Source of the DNA: Podospora pseudocomata
Lineage: Eukaryota > Ascomycota > Sordariomycetes > Sordariales > Podosporaceae
Assembly: GCF_035222375.1 (NCBI RefSeq)
Contig: NW_026946366.1
Location: forward strand, 2,728,001 to 2,792,000
Direction: 5' to 3'
Length of the DNA stretch: 64,000 bases
The translations under genes and the position numbers were made by a program. Positions 1 through 13,000 of the stretch are shown one piece after another. The notes beneath the pieces were generated by a model. That model saw only the letters and a list, made by a program, of their open reading frames with translations. It made no database searches and was not told where the DNA came from. Positions within the stretch are counted from its first letter, which is position 1. Each line of letters begins with the position of its first letter.

Positions 1-544
1 AGACAAGAGTCAGACAAGGAAGAACATACTCGACCACAACCTCCTCCTTGACCGGCAAGGTCTGCCGCCTCTTGGCAACTGTCTTGGTCACAGTCGCATC
101 CAAAGTCACAGGAGCAAACTCCCGCTTCACCGGCGAGTTCTCTGAACGCGCGCGACTGCTGAAGTACCCCTTCAACTTGGGGTTGGCCTGAAACCGCGCC
201 GGGCTGGCGCTGACGAACTCGTCGATGGCCTGCTCGAGATCCGACTTGAGAAGCTTCTCATAGCTGTGAAGGAGGGAGCGCGCGTGTTAGCCATGTCGCG
301 TCATCGCGAGAGGGGGCGTCAGATAAGTTAAAGTGGAATGCGCTCGGCCAGTGCGTTGCATGCGCGCACGCGCAAAGTGCCAGTGAGGATAAGATAGGGC
401 AAGTCCATCCCTTGCATGTGCATCCGAACAGTGTATATATGATGATAGAGAGAGTAAAACATACTTTGTGAGCCCGATCGCATCTGCCAGATCAACGAGA
501 TCCGACTTGCGCTGGCGCGACAGCCATCCGTTTCCGCTAGACAT
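1..544 (-). CDS. SAP-like N-terminal protein, cut by the window edge
   Basis: This is the 5' part of a minus-strand gene that runs off the left end of the window. The ATG is at 542-544. Exon 1 is 465-544 and a 201-base intron (GTATGT donor, CAG acceptor) spans 264-464. Exon 2 runs from 263 to about 30, where another GTATGT donor is visible. About 104 residues can be read. The start, MSSGNGWLSRQRKSDLVDLA, followed by a second helix (YEKLLKSDLEQAIDEF), looks like the SAP-like two-helix module at the N-terminus of a conserved fungal protein family of unknown role. A KR-rich segment follows. I infer a nucleic-acid or chromatin/membrane-associated protein only by analogy. Function is not assigned. 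Confidence 0.7.
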
Positions 545-1101
545 GTTTTTCTTGTTCTCTCCGAGTCAAGCGATCAAAAGATATCGAGTTGGATCGCACA
601 AATGAAGCGATTGGGATAGGTTTCAACCTATGGGTACAAAAGCGGTGTAGGGCGAAAGACGGGGCGACAACAAGAGGGGTTACTTTTGAGTTGTTTTGTT
701 TGTGTCGCGAAGTGGGCGGGTGGTTGTTGTTTGCAAGATTGGGGGAGGGGAGACCGGCAGAATAGGGCAGTGTGGGGAAATGAACTGGGATGATGCCGAT
801 GGGGGAACCACAACAACGTTGGACGGAGCTCTCGAGGATTGTGCTCTTTTGGGCTGACGACCTCCCAAACTGGCCAAAATTCGGGGGGCTGGGAGAGGAT
901 GGCCTCACTGAGGTCATCTGAGGAGGTAATGCGCTGGCCAATCAAGATTCTCTTGTTGTGACCTGTCAGCGATGGCCCTGCTTGTTGAGCTGTCAACCAG
1001 TTGGCTGGGCTATGTGCTGGCGATGAAGTAACAGCGGGGAGAGCTTTGAGGAGAAATCTGGAATTATTCAGATAGTGTATATACGTTTAAACTCTGGCTC
1101 T
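545..1101. other. Gene-free: upstream of the SAP-like gene
   Basis: This stretch separates the start of the SAP-like gene from the end of the P450 gene; both are on the minus strand. Open frames here overlap one another and show no recognisable protein. It probably holds the 5' leader and promoter of the SAP-like gene and the P450 3' UTR. Confidence 0.6.
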
Positions 1102-3191
1102 CTATGACAGCTCAACATCATTGACAAACCGCTCTTTCCCTCTCTTCACTATCCTCACAGGCACATGTTTGCCCCCGTGTAACTTGAGCGTCAGGACCGA
1201 CGTTGCCTCATTCAGTGTCTTTTGCGCTTTTGCCTGAGCCTTCTTGTAGAGCTCTCTTCTGGCTGCTGCGTCCATATTCTCCACCTCCCCGTCGCTCGCC
1301 CACTCGTCCACCGCGAGCTCCACACTATACTTTTGAAAAATCACCGCCAGCACAGCATTCATCTCCACCATGGCGATTCGGCGTCCCAAGCATGACCGAG
1401 GTCCATCACTGAAGGGAATGTAGCTACCCCTGACCGGCCGATAGAACGAGGCGCTGGTGTCACTCCCCTGAAAGCCGCCATAATCCACCCCATCGCCTTC
1501 CTCGTCCTTCTCATCGTCGGTTCCTGTGTTCTGAGTTTGGTACCACCTGTCGGGCAGAAAATCGTCAAGATCCGTAGGGGCGCCAGTCTTCTCTGATGAT
1601 TTGGTGGGCCAAAATCGCGGGTTGCGCTGTACGCTGACGGCCATCAGGTTACACGAAAGTCCTGAAGGTAAAACATGAGTCTTCCCCTGAGCTGTGATGG
1701 TCTGATCCGAGCTGGCCGAGACAACTTTGGGAATAAGCGTGACCGGTGGCATCAAACGGAGCGTCTCGTTGATGCAGGCACCAATGTGGCTGGCCGTCAT
1801 GGCATTGATGTTCTTTTCATAGTCCCAGGTCGATGGGTCGGAGTCTCCAAACAAAGAATCGACATCCTTTTGCAGACGGCGTTGCGTGGCAGGGTTGATT
1901 GCGAGCTCGGCGATGGCGAAGTGAAGTGTGTTGGCGGTTGTTTCATGGCCGGCTACGATCATAATGAAAGCATTGCCGACGATTTCAGCGTCGTCAAGAC
2001 CGGCTTGTTTAGCTTTTTCAGACGGGGAGAGGCCGTATTTGGATTGAACGAGCTGTCCCATGATGTCCATTCCCTCCTTGGTGGATTCGCCAGCCTGGGC
2101 CTCCTTCGCCTTGTCGCGCAAAAATTCATCCATGTACTGGAGATAGTTGGCCTTGGCCTCGTAAGTGTAGCTCGCAAATTTGAAGGGTAGATGTTCTAGG
2201 ACAAGGTAAGTTTGTGATGATGATCAAGACCAAAAAATGGGCAACATACTAAGAAGAAAGTCGGGAAAAACAAGAATGGTGATAATCTTGTCCAAGGTCC
2301 GCTCAACTGATTTGGCAAAGGTGATGGAATGTCCGTCTGGAGGATCCAGACTGCCATACTTGACCAGCTCAGGGTCGGTGTCTTCAGGCATTTTCTGATT
2401 TGGCCACAATAAACGAAGGCCAAAGCCAACATAACCGATGACATTCAGCGCCCAAGTCATGGTGTCATGCTCGAGTGTTGTGATGGTCTTGGTCGTGCCC
2501 TTGGTCTCTCCGCCCGCACCAAAGAGCTCGTCCAACATACCACGGGTCTGGTAGATGGCCTCGGAAAAGGTGTGAGCAGCATTCTTCTCGTTGAAACTGG
2601 CACTCGTAACCTTCCGGTGTAGCCTCCAGGTCTGAGCTTCGGTGGTGAGAACATTGTGACCAAACATGCTGAGAAGACTGTATTTGTCAATGTCCTTGGG
2701 AAAGGCCTCACGACGCTGCGTGATTCTATGAATGACCTCGGCATCTTGAGTATACATCAAGATGTCATAAGGAGAAACAGTCAGGAATGTGTCAGTCTCA
2801 AGGTACTCGAAGACTTTCTGACCAGTTGAATAGGCCCAGTCAGGAGTCATAACCCTACATAGTGTTAGTGGAACAAACGCCTCACCCAAGACTGCTCAAC
2901 TCACAGTAATCGGTACTCCCATATCCATTTTGGGAGGATCTTGATCATAGGTGACCAAATCTTGATTCCAAGCTGCCACCATAGTCCTATTGGTGAGGCA
3001 TCTAGATATCTAGTGTGTGAGTGTTTGATCATGGCACTCAAGATAGATGTCGATATCTTTCACTTACGAACCACAAAGTATTTAAGTCCCGTCTTTCGAG
3101 CAATGAGCACATTTCGCCGCCATGCCGCAAAATAAGAGAACACAGCATACGCCACTGCCGCGCTAAGCGCTGCCCATAATGTAAACAGCAT
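1102..3191 (-). CDS. Cytochrome P450 monooxygenase
   Basis: Four exons (3068-3191, 2905-3001, 2250-2854, 1102-2195) join in frame to 639 residues. Residues 1-22 form a hydrophobic anchor (LFTLWAALSAAVAYAVFSYF), as in microsomal ER P450s. The P450 hallmarks are all present: the I-helix oxygen-activation motif AGHETT near residues 357-362, the K-helix ETLR near 419-422, and the heme loop FSDGPRSCLGRR, whose Cys near 544 is the fifth heme ligand. It should take electrons from an NADPH-P450 reductase to hydroxylate an unknown substrate. It is longer than the usual ~500-550 residues, mainly because an acidic/glycine-rich insert of about 30 residues precedes the heme loop. There is no polyketide, terpene or peptide synthetase nearby, so this looks like a stand-alone P450 and not part of a metabolite cluster. 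Substrate and CYP family cannot be told. Confidence 0.9.
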
Positions 3192-6100
3192 TCTGGGGTA
3201 CACCAATTTGGTATAACAGTGGTGTCTAACGGTTCTCAGTCAAATCAGGGCCGGTGGTGAGGAAAGGGGGCAAGGGAACAAAGGTGGTCGATAGTGGGAA
3301 AGTTAGCTGGTTATACAATGGGCCGGCCCTGGTCTAGGGAGGCGGATTTCTTCGTGTGGGCACCCCAATGGTGGTGAGTTGACGATAGGTAGGTGCTGTA
3401 AGAGAATCATGAGGGTAATTCGTGGCTCCTTTCTTGGTTCCAGTGAGACTCTGGGGTTGGCGTGACGCGTTTAGCCAATGGTTTGTGACACTGTGAAACC
3501 TGATCTGGTTCCGAGGGCTCGATGGCACGGTGAAAGGAGGTGCAAGAGGGCTCGTGGTTGGTGAGAGGATCGGGGAAAGTGTGGCAGGGCCCCCACTTTA
3601 TCAGCTTGGGAACTTCAGGGCCGGGAAAGTTCCCGTCCGAAGCATTTTCTTTGGGAGATCGACAATGGAAGTGGGATGTTTGGCGACTTCAATATGAATA
3701 GCCCGCACCTTCATCAACCCTCCAATGGCTGGACCTCTCGGGTTCGGATTCGAAATTTGGGGGTCAACTGCCCTGAAACGCATCTCTGCCGCTTGGACGC
3801 TTTCCAGTCCCCGTCATCGAGCCAACGGCTGCCGAGTGCATATGTCACTGATATCGGTTTGCGGTCTCGCATTCCGGAATCTTTCATGTCTCGGCAGTAA
3901 GCCAATTCACCTCAGTAAGCCCATCATCAGCCATTCTCGACACCCCGACGCTATCGTGCCGTCGTGTTCATGAATGATTGATGAGACAAGCCCCGCCCCC
4001 CTGACGAACCTCTCCACTGGAGAACGATCCACAGCGGGAATCTAGCGCCAGGGCTGTTTAAGTTGGCGCAAATCTTCAACAATATCGCCAAGACTGTCCA
4101 TTTCTGGAACATCACATCTTCAACTGCACTTCAGAACTCGACTGCCTCCAGCTTCGATATTCAATATATGTACATCTCGAAGCTCCGACCAATGCGACAT
4201 ACAAATGGCCCGAGGCATGGTTACATTCTGCAACACCATCCAGCGCACGTGGGGAAAGAAGACTGCAATTGTTGTTCATGTCTGACAATAATATTCTTGT
4301 TCCAAGATACTGCACACACCTGTGCCGCCATCTGTCCCAAGATTGATGCAAACATCGGCTGCACCCGTCCCAGTTACACAAACACCATCTGATAATCTGC
4401 AAGCAACGCTGGGCACAATTCTCCATTGGGGCCCTGCCACACCTCCCATCGAGCAAATCTGCAAAGCTAAAATCAACCTCCTCTGTCGATATGGTCGAGC
4501 CATGTCAGCCCTACAGCCGTGGTCCACAGTAAGCCACCACAAAACGGCCGAGCAGCCACCGAAACGGTCACCCTCTTTACAAAGGTAGTCAGAGCCTGGT
4601 CCCTACTTTCTAAAAGGCGTACCGGTACCTATGACTTCCCAGCCTAGAACCCTGCCCTTCCCCAGATTTGCGGCATATGAAGGACAGGCCAACCTTGTCA
4701 ACCACCCCCACCATCTTTCCCTCTTCGCCAGGGCTCATCCCACCCCCGGGCCCAGCTCCCGACTCATCGATCGACTCCCCTTGGCAGTTGATGAGTGCTC
4801 ATCTGGACTGAGGAGGATCTGTCCGGTGTTTGGAAACAAACGATGGTGGGAGGGTCTGATCTCGAGTGGCAAGGCCCCGAGATCAGGCTTGCGGATGGGA
4901 TGTCAGTTGGGCGCGAGTCAGGCTTCTCACTGGTGTGAGATGATGGTGGCCGACACTTCCAGCTTAGCTTGATGCTATCAAGGCTGACTTGCACCAATAC
5001 CTCACACCTGCTGCTGATTTGCCAGATCCAAACCTTGACTACAGACGTACCTGCATCCACACCTTGGCCCCCACATCTAGATAGCCGTCTCATGATGACG
5101 TCTCATATCAGCCAAAGCTTCCAGCCCAGACGGGATCATGCCCATCTCAGAAGTCAGAGCGGGATGGCAAGTGACCAGGAGCCCACACAGTGTCCAGCTT
5201 TCGGTGGGCCATCTCATGAAGGTGAGGGATGTCATCCAAGGAGCTGGCATCCGGAGAGGGCAGACGTGGATCTGAACTGGGGCCGTTGTTGAGGAGGGTT
5301 TGAAGTCATTCCTCTACTACGTGAGTCCTTCTGGTTCCTACAGTTGGGCTTCATACACGGGGCTTTCGTTTGTTGACGATATACTTAATGCGAGGGATCT
5401 TGTGCTCATTGCTACACTGGAACCATCCAAGAACCTTGTGCAGGTTTGATATGCCCGCAGAGTCTGCTGCTAGGTATTGAATGATGTACGGCTGGATCTC
5501 TGGCACCAAACAACATACAAAGGCCTTTGTAACAGAATCTTCCAAAGCATCTTCCTCCGGCTCTCCCCTCTGCTCTTCCCATTTTGGTCTTCCGCCTGTT
5601 CACGGGAGATAAGTGGCTTTCGGCGCAGGGGAGCGCCGGTGTATTCGTAACTCCAGTGATATTGAGCTGTCCTTTTGGGAATCCGTTAGGAGTAGACGCG
5701 GGGGTTGTACTCGGGTGTTTCTGGGGATGGGGATTGGCAGTTGGTGTTGGAAGTGACAAGTGGAAGAGGTGAGGGGTGGGTAGGAGAATACCTGGTTTTA
5801 AAGAAGCAATATCTCCATTGGATCCCCTCATCCTAAGTAATTTGGGCATATAGTCTTGTCAAATCTCTGGTCATTTGGCCACTCTTTTGCTGCTGAATCT
5901 GCCCCTTCAATGCCCCAAGTTTGGTGGCCTTGTGATATACGAGATAGGATCCTAACACCCGACCACTTCTCTCAAATCAAATCTGTAGTCTATTACGAGA
6001 AGAGATCCATGCGGGTCAACAAGAAGCTGGGCTGGCCGCATAAAGATAGAAGCCTGTTCTGGGCCCGTCTTGGGATGACATTCACCGATGACATGGAGAT

Positions 6101-6895
6101 TTACATTTCCCATAAGTCACAGCACTAGAAAAATCACCGGAATCAACACTTCAGTTCAAATTGTCACATATCTCACATCTCCACCCACCAAAATCACACA
6201 AAAGAAAAACAAGGATATCTCTTTAACATATATTACACGAACCTCCTCCCTTTTCATCTTGTTTCTCTGGACTACTGCCATCCTCACAGTCCCATTTCGG
6301 AAAAGACAAGACCCCCTGACCACCTATCCCATCCCAAAAGCAAATGACCGACCTCATTAACGTAATCTTCTCTCCCTGTCCCTACCCGTCTCTACTATTC
6401 GTCCCGTGTGTTTGTATCAAACACAACAGCCCATCCCATAAAAGCTATAAACCTCCTCAGTTGAACTCCGACCCGTCACCTTCCAGTTCTGTGATCCCTA
6501 TACCATGTTTGCCGAACTTTTTATGAGCGCGCTGAAAGACAAACTGAACTGGAAAAGACTGGAAAACGATGAACGAGATGTAGCGAGCCGATTGAAAAGA
6601 CCGAGAAAAGAAAGATAGAGAAAGGCATGGCGGGTATAATTGAGAGTGAGGGAAAAAAGAAATAACCGAGAAATACCGATACCAAAACCGTCGCCGTGAA
6701 ATGAAATAAAAAGACAAGGCAATGTGATGAAGGGAAGATGCGCGAAAATGCCAGTAATTCTTTGCGAGCCGGCACGCAGGGTACTGGCACTTCACGAAAC
6801 CCCAGATAGTGTTGGTGCTTGTGACTATGCTTTGTATGACGATACTGCCGCACTAAGCATGATGGAATAAACTCGGATGTTGGAGGCGTGGATCA
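3192..6895. other. Gene-free 3.7 kb
   Basis: No frame here gives a recognisable protein or a consistent exon chain on either strand. The left end is the P450 promoter. The right end, roughly 6.1-6.9 kb, is probably the 3' UTR of the 948-residue regulator. I see no repeats with coding remnants and no tRNA. The frames near 4063-5292 on the plus strand have compositions typical of noncoding DNA. Confidence 0.5.
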
Positions 6896-9800
6896 TCACT
6901 GGTGTGAACCAGCGGATCCAGGGGCGGAACCAGGGACAGCATAAGCCTCTCCATCCTGACTGCCATGCTGTGATGTAACCATGCTCGCGCGGCGAGCAGG
7001 AGCCGGAGCCAGCTGGGATGAACCAAACGGACTGCCCAAAATGTTCACGGACGCACGGCGGGGATCGGGCAGCACGTTTACACCAGACATGGCTGGGATA
7101 GTGGGCGTTTGGTAACCCGACCAGCGAGGCTCATAGCCATACGTCGGGGCCGGAGCTGGGGCTGAAGCCGGGACCGTTTGGTTCACGCCCGAGGATGTGT
7201 ACCCCGTGGTGCCATACACCGGACTGCTGTGGTTGCGAACATGCTTAATGTTGGAACCGTGGAAGGCCGAGCCGGGGTTGGAGTGCTGGTTTCGTTGATT
7301 GTAGCTATAGCTGCTGTAATCATTTGCACGGTACCCATTGTTGGAAGCGCGAAAGTCAGACCCGCTGGATGTAAAGTTATTCATCGGAGCAGGAGCGGGT
7401 TGGTAGCCCGAGAAGCTGTTGCTAGGATAACCAGACGCAGCAGGGTAGTTGGATGTTGCGACTGGGTAAGCAGGAGTTGAATACCCCTGGGAGAAGGTTG
7501 GAGTGGCCCACTGGTTGAAGCTAGCATCTGAAACAGATCGCTGGTGCCCAGAGCGGCGGCCAAAGTCCAATTCATAGATGCCGTTTCGATCGTAATTGGA
7601 AGCACTGCCGTATTGAGGAACTGTCCGGTTGGTCTGAGCATCATATCGCTGCGTATTGTATGTCGGCAGAGATGCTTGGTTGGAAGTGCCGGTGCGAGAG
7701 TCATACTGAGTAGTGCTTTGAGACAACGTTGGTTTCAGGGTGCGCGGGCTATCGTAAGTGCGTGCCGTCACGTCTGTGTCCCTGGGTACTGGGGGATAAG
7801 TAGGGTTGGGATTTCGTTCGAATGTGAATTCAGACCGAGGTGGCCTGGAAAAGTCGTGCTCAGGCGAAATGGTGCTGGGTTGGCTAGCTCTACGAGGAGC
7901 TGCCGCAGCTCGGGGAGCAGAGGTCCTTAACGCGGCACCACTGGACTGTGTGCGTCTGTGAACCGAGCTTGTCTTGGCCTTTGTCTTCTTCGCTGTGTGA
8001 GCGCCTTCAATGTTTGGGAGAAGCTCAATATCCGGGACAGCAGAAAGAAGGCCGGCGTCCATGTCATTGTCAATGCGTCGGAGAATGTCAAGGACTTCAA
8101 GTGTGCTGTAGCCACCACGACACAAGCCCTGATACCAATCAGGGACAGGCACCGAGGATGCCTGGTGGATAGCCGCATCAAGATCAGGCTCATCGGCGTC
8201 ATCCATCTCATCTTCCTCCGCCTCGGCATCGGCCCGGGTGCGCTTCTTGGACCCCTTTCTTTTCCCCTTGTCGGCGTCATCAATCCGTTTCGCCTCGCGG
8301 CGCCTGACAGCAACCGTCCAATCCTTCAAGATGCCGTCCTTGCCGCTCCTCTCATTGTCGTTACTCCAGACCTGAATACGCACAACCTGGATGATAATCC
8401 TTTGAAGTAAGGTTGATTGGTAGTTCATGTCAGATCGATATCTCGCTCGTTGATAGTGCTTGCGGCACACCATCAGCCAGACATGGTCAGGAACGGCACG
8501 GGTGCATGATTTGTTTCTGCCAAAAATATGGGACATGGACTTGCGCATGTTAATCTTGGCGTCAGGGAGTGTGCAGGGCGTCATGACGGAGCATTCAGGA
8601 GGCTTGTCAATGTCGAGCATCCGAACACACTCGGTATGATCCTGGCAAACGTCAGGGACGAGGTAGTTGTATAAATCTGGTCCGATCCAGAACCGGCCGA
8701 CGGTGCCAGGAGGCCCGACGGGCAGATTAGGTTCGGATGCCACTCGCCGGTGGGGAATGACTGTGTCTTCATTGTTTTGGTAGGAAAGAAGATCGTGAGC
8801 GCTGAAAAAGATCTTGTTAGCATTGGAGTATATCTAAGGAGGGTTGTGAGACGTGACATCACCAGCCAATCAGAAATAAAGATCTTATCTCTGATCACTG
8901 GCGCACAGAAACCCACAAAATGACGAAAGGCCAAGAAATTGTGGCAGAAACCGGTGGGTCATTTTCCGCCATTTGCAGGGGCTAACCGCTGCGACGGTAA
9001 TGGCCATGCATATTGCCAAGCTCACTGAGCTCTGGCCGTTGAGATATTTGGGTGATAGGGGGTTTTCGACGATAATGTCGGCGTGGAAGATGATGTGGCA
9101 GGACTTGAAAGGAATTGGGAGGAATTGAGGAAGAGATTAAAACATGTAGTAAGTCAACGTACCTATTCAAGCTCACGTTTGAGTTTGACTGCCCGCGACG
9201 GGGGATGATAACGTCGCTGGGTGACTGAGCTCGAAGGGGCAATACCTGATTGTGACCGCGGGTTGTGTTGCTATTGTTGCCATTGAAACCAATAGCAGCG
9301 GAGCGGTAATTGTCGCTGTGATTCTCGAGCTTGACACGAGGCGAAGTCTGAACATCTTCGTCCTCGTCAATGTTGGTGAGGTCAACCTGTTCGGTCGCCA
9401 TGTCCAGGTTCCGATGACTGGGACTTGTTCGAAGATCAGGTGGTTGATGAAATTGATACTGGGCCGATGACCAAGAATCTGATTTGTTCGGATGCCTGGA
9501 GAAAAGTGATGAAGTACGGGAAAAGTCCGAAGCTGTGGTTGTGGCAGAGGTGAAGGAGGAAAGGGAACTCCTCGACAGAGAGAATTTATGGCCTGGGGAG
9601 CTGGGGCTGGCAGGTGGTGACTGACAGGCGGGCCTTGGGCATTCACCACTAGTTGGGATAGACTTGGGATCAATACTCAAAGACAATGGTAATGAATAGC
9701 CTCCAGCGTCCCACGGCGTGCGATTCCTGTGATTGGTAACGGCCATGCTCTCGTTGGGAGAGTCGGACCCACTTCTTTGCGAAGTTGCTCTGCTGCCGGG

Positions 9801-10025
9801 TGGTGACGGAGTGTTGGGAACTGCCGTAGAGGTTGCCGTGGTCTCTCCCGTGGCAGAAGGGGTTGAACTGTCGATAGAGTCCCTACGGTGCGTTTCTCCT
9901 TGCTGTGTTCCGTGAAGCGCTCCTTCAAACCCTCCTTGTAGCCCAACTGGAAGACCTCCCTGGATTCCTCCTTGTAGTCTTCCTCCTACCCCACACGATA
10001 CGTTCAATAGCGATGTGACGTCCAT
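6896..10025 (-). CDS. 948-residue Ser/Thr-rich nuclear-type regulator
   Basis: Three exons (9163-10025, 9026-9103, 6896-8801) join in frame; introns are 59 and 224 bases. The first ATG giving MDVTSLLN is at 10025, a start seen in fungal transcription regulators. The second exon ends at a GTGAGC donor just before an apparent TGA stop, and the third begins after TTTTTCAG. The first ~315 residues are Ser/Thr/Pro-rich and disordered. They hold VDLTNIDEDED (a SUMO-interaction-like motif) and VKLE (a sumoylation consensus). The central part, around residues 340-480, is folded-looking, with several Cys and a KHYQRARYRSD segment. It is followed by a nuclear-localisation-like run (KGKRKGSKKR) and an acidic stretch. 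The C-terminal ~350 residues are again Ser/Tyr/Gln/Pro-rich. The central domain reminds me of proteins annotated ORP1-like in filamentous fungi, from memory and unverified. I infer a nuclear regulator; the exact role is unknown. Confidence 0.75.
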
Positions 10026-13000
10026 TTTGTAGATGGCTGAGACGGGCCTCAGGCAGCCATTCGAGGAAACCCTGTTCACCCGACACGCCCCAATGCTTCG
10101 TTCGACCAACTAGCTGGCCCTCCCTAATCTCTCAGGGACAAGATGGAAGCTCCGTCTAAGCTCAGGTCTCCGCCCTGTGTGACCTTCAGTTCAAGATAGC
10201 GAGCTAGCGTGTTCCGAAAACGAACGAGACCTCTGAGTAACAACTGGAACCTTGACGGTTGGTGCGTGGTCCTGCCCTCGGCTGACTCTGCAAAATGCCA
10301 CTCGATCCCCTCGGCTCAGTAATCGTCCGCAAGATCACCGGCTATTTCGGCTCCGATATCGTCGGGCACAGTTGTCGAGCGTGATCCCCAGGTCCGTCAC
10401 GTAACCAAACAATGAAACCACCCTTTCCCAAATGACGTTTCAAAATTCCACCAAGATAACTGACTTCAGCTTGAAGTCGTCCAAAGACCTGCGTTTCGAT
10501 GTCGAGAGTCCCGCTTTGATGGCCTTCCCTGGCAGTTTCCTTTGGGCCTGTTTCCTTTACCGACACGCCAACCTGTGGATGATTGATCGAGTCCCAGACA
10601 AAGGCAGGACTCAACCGATCGTGCTCAATAATAAGGCAAGGATACACGACTGTTGCTGATGTTGCGTCGTTTTTCTTAACCCCGTCAGGTTGTGTTGCCG
10701 CGCTCGCTCTTGTTCTCGCCACCGCTGTCGTCCTCGTCGATACGAAACTGTCACCACAGTAAAGACTTGCTTCCGATGTGGTGATCTATAGGGCGAAGAA
10801 GGTTCGGAACCAACAGCCAGGCGAGCTAAACGGGTGGTCCTCCACCTTATGTTCTCCAGACGGCTCGGCACAAGCGAATACCTGCCCCACGCCGCGGGCG
10901 CGGACAAGCTTATCGAAGGGATCGACGTTTGAGACTCGCACTGACAGTCCCACAGACAGTTTGATGGGACCCGAAACACCTTGGATCCAGGCACTGGAGA
11001 AGAATGGAAGTCGGGTAGCTAGCTCAGGGTTGACAAGGAGGGGGGGGGGGGAAACATTTGGCAACCAACAGCCCCTCCAAGAAATCTGTAACAGGTATGA
11101 GTGGATCGAAACAAAATATAGCAACTTCGCGAGCTGACACTGACTTGGTAAACAGGGGGACACAAGAAAATAGCTCAAGAAGAACCCGCTCCAAGAAACC
11201 CGAAGAGCCAACCGGCGGCCGTCTGTCGTCCAGCTCGATCACGATACGAAGCCAAGCGAACAGACGAGCGTCAAGAGAACAGCACCAGAGATGTCGCCGC
11301 GTCTCAAGACAGAGGTCGACCAAGATCAGACGGACCGTATAATGTCGAAGTGGTGATGCCGGGTGTTGGATGGCACCAGTGGTTGCCGAGACAAGAGGGA
11401 GAAAAGGGAAGGAAGGAGCTGGTCGCAACAGCTTGGTTGAGCAAAAGGAAACAACAAGAACAAGTTGAGACGATTCCTTCGGCAGGACACCTCGAGCCAA
11501 AAAGAGGAATGGGGATCAGTGAGGGGATAAGGCTGGCACTTGGGTGCATGAGTCGAAGACACACAGTCCAAGGACAGTACGTGTTTGAGTGCGTGGTAGG
11601 GTACATCCGGGGACAGCGACCGGGAAGACCTTGAGGGCCGCCAAATGTCTTGCTGGGGTGCCAAAGGTGATGTTCTGTGCCCGACTGGGATCAACCAAGC
11701 AGCCATGGATCAGAGATCCGGGGCGGGCAGCACGACGCAGGCTGGCCGAAGCTCTCAGGAACGGGCAGATGACAGACCGTTGCACGGTCGGAGGGTCAGG
11801 ACGGCAAGGGTTTTGCACAGAGTTTCCGTCTGCAGCGCCGCTCCCATGCCCTTGCGCTCCCTTTGCATTGAAGAAGGTGTTAGTCGACGTTTAGGGTTCC
11901 CCACACTAGACGCAGTGGTGTAGTGTAATGGTGGTCGTGGTGGTGTGGTCCTGTGGATGGGACCGGGCTCGCAGATATCCCCCGAGGGGGTGTGTACGTG
12001 CTTGGCCAGCAGGTAGCTACCAGACTTTGTGGCTCCTGTCTTTCTGTGATGAATGTACAGGGCCATGGACCATGGTCCCTGATGTGGCCATCCTTGTGGA
12101 GTGCTTGGTGCGGATGCAACATGCCGCGGAGCCTTCTCAGTCATCCAGATCCCTGGTCACCCAAAGTCTTGGCTACATCCCATATGCCGACCGTTTTCAA
12201 CATCGCAGAAGCCTACCCGCGCGTCAGATTGGCCCGTTCAACATCATGGCGTCAGAGATTCGTCTGAAGCGCTACACAGAGGATCACCAGGGCGAGAATC
12301 AAAACCAGTAGCTGAAGACCTCGTTGCATTTGTTGCCAACAGGCAGAGGAAAAAAACAACACCACTCACATCTTGTTTGGTCTCGCTTTCACAGAAGCAC
12401 AAAAAGACACATGGGGTTGAGACAGACTCGGAGGCTCTAAAAAGCACATGGCCCGTATCCGCATGCCCTTGATGGAGACTGCCATCTCAGGATTCGGTGT
12501 GGCGCAGCACTTTTTCCAGGATCGACAAGCTGAGACTCCGAGATGGGGCGTGAAACGTCTTGGGAAGCCATGTTTGCCAGGAGAGTGGAAGACTCGAATG
12601 AATCCAGGCACGGTTTCTCGGGTCTCTTCTTGTAACCGGATTCATCAGTTCACAAGACTGAGAGCTGTCCACGGGCATAGGCGGTCGATCCAATTGCAAC
12701 GGTGCTAGAGAACAACAAAGAAGCTAAAGGCGAGAAAGGGGTTGCCAGAAACCCACCGAGGCTAACGGCACCAGAGGAAGGACAGGGTTCAGCAGCGCTG
12801 GATCGAAAACGGAGCCGTTGTCGCGGCTAATTTAGCAACCTTCTGCAGCCACACGATACCCGAAACGTCATGTTTGGGACGATGTAACCCTATCTTGAAC
12901 TGGTGGAGGAGAAGGTATGGGTGTTGATGTTGACGAACCCTCAGTAGAGTTATCAGTGTCGGTTTCTTTTTTCTACTGCTGGGTAACGACACCACTCGGT

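Noticed and set aside
6896-8743. Stand-alone 615-residue gene starting at 8743
   Set aside because: The supposed start codon is GTG, and the frame continues upstream to a splice acceptor that joins the MDVTSLLN exons.
9022-9103. Termination of the MDVTSLLN gene at 9022 after 314 residues
   Set aside because: A GTGAGC donor overlaps the final codons and joins in frame to a long conserved-looking exon.
10342-11500. Minus-strand frames of 126-158 codons upstream of the regulator
   Set aside because: They overlap one another in different frames with no family resemblance; a 5' flank or leader is more likely.
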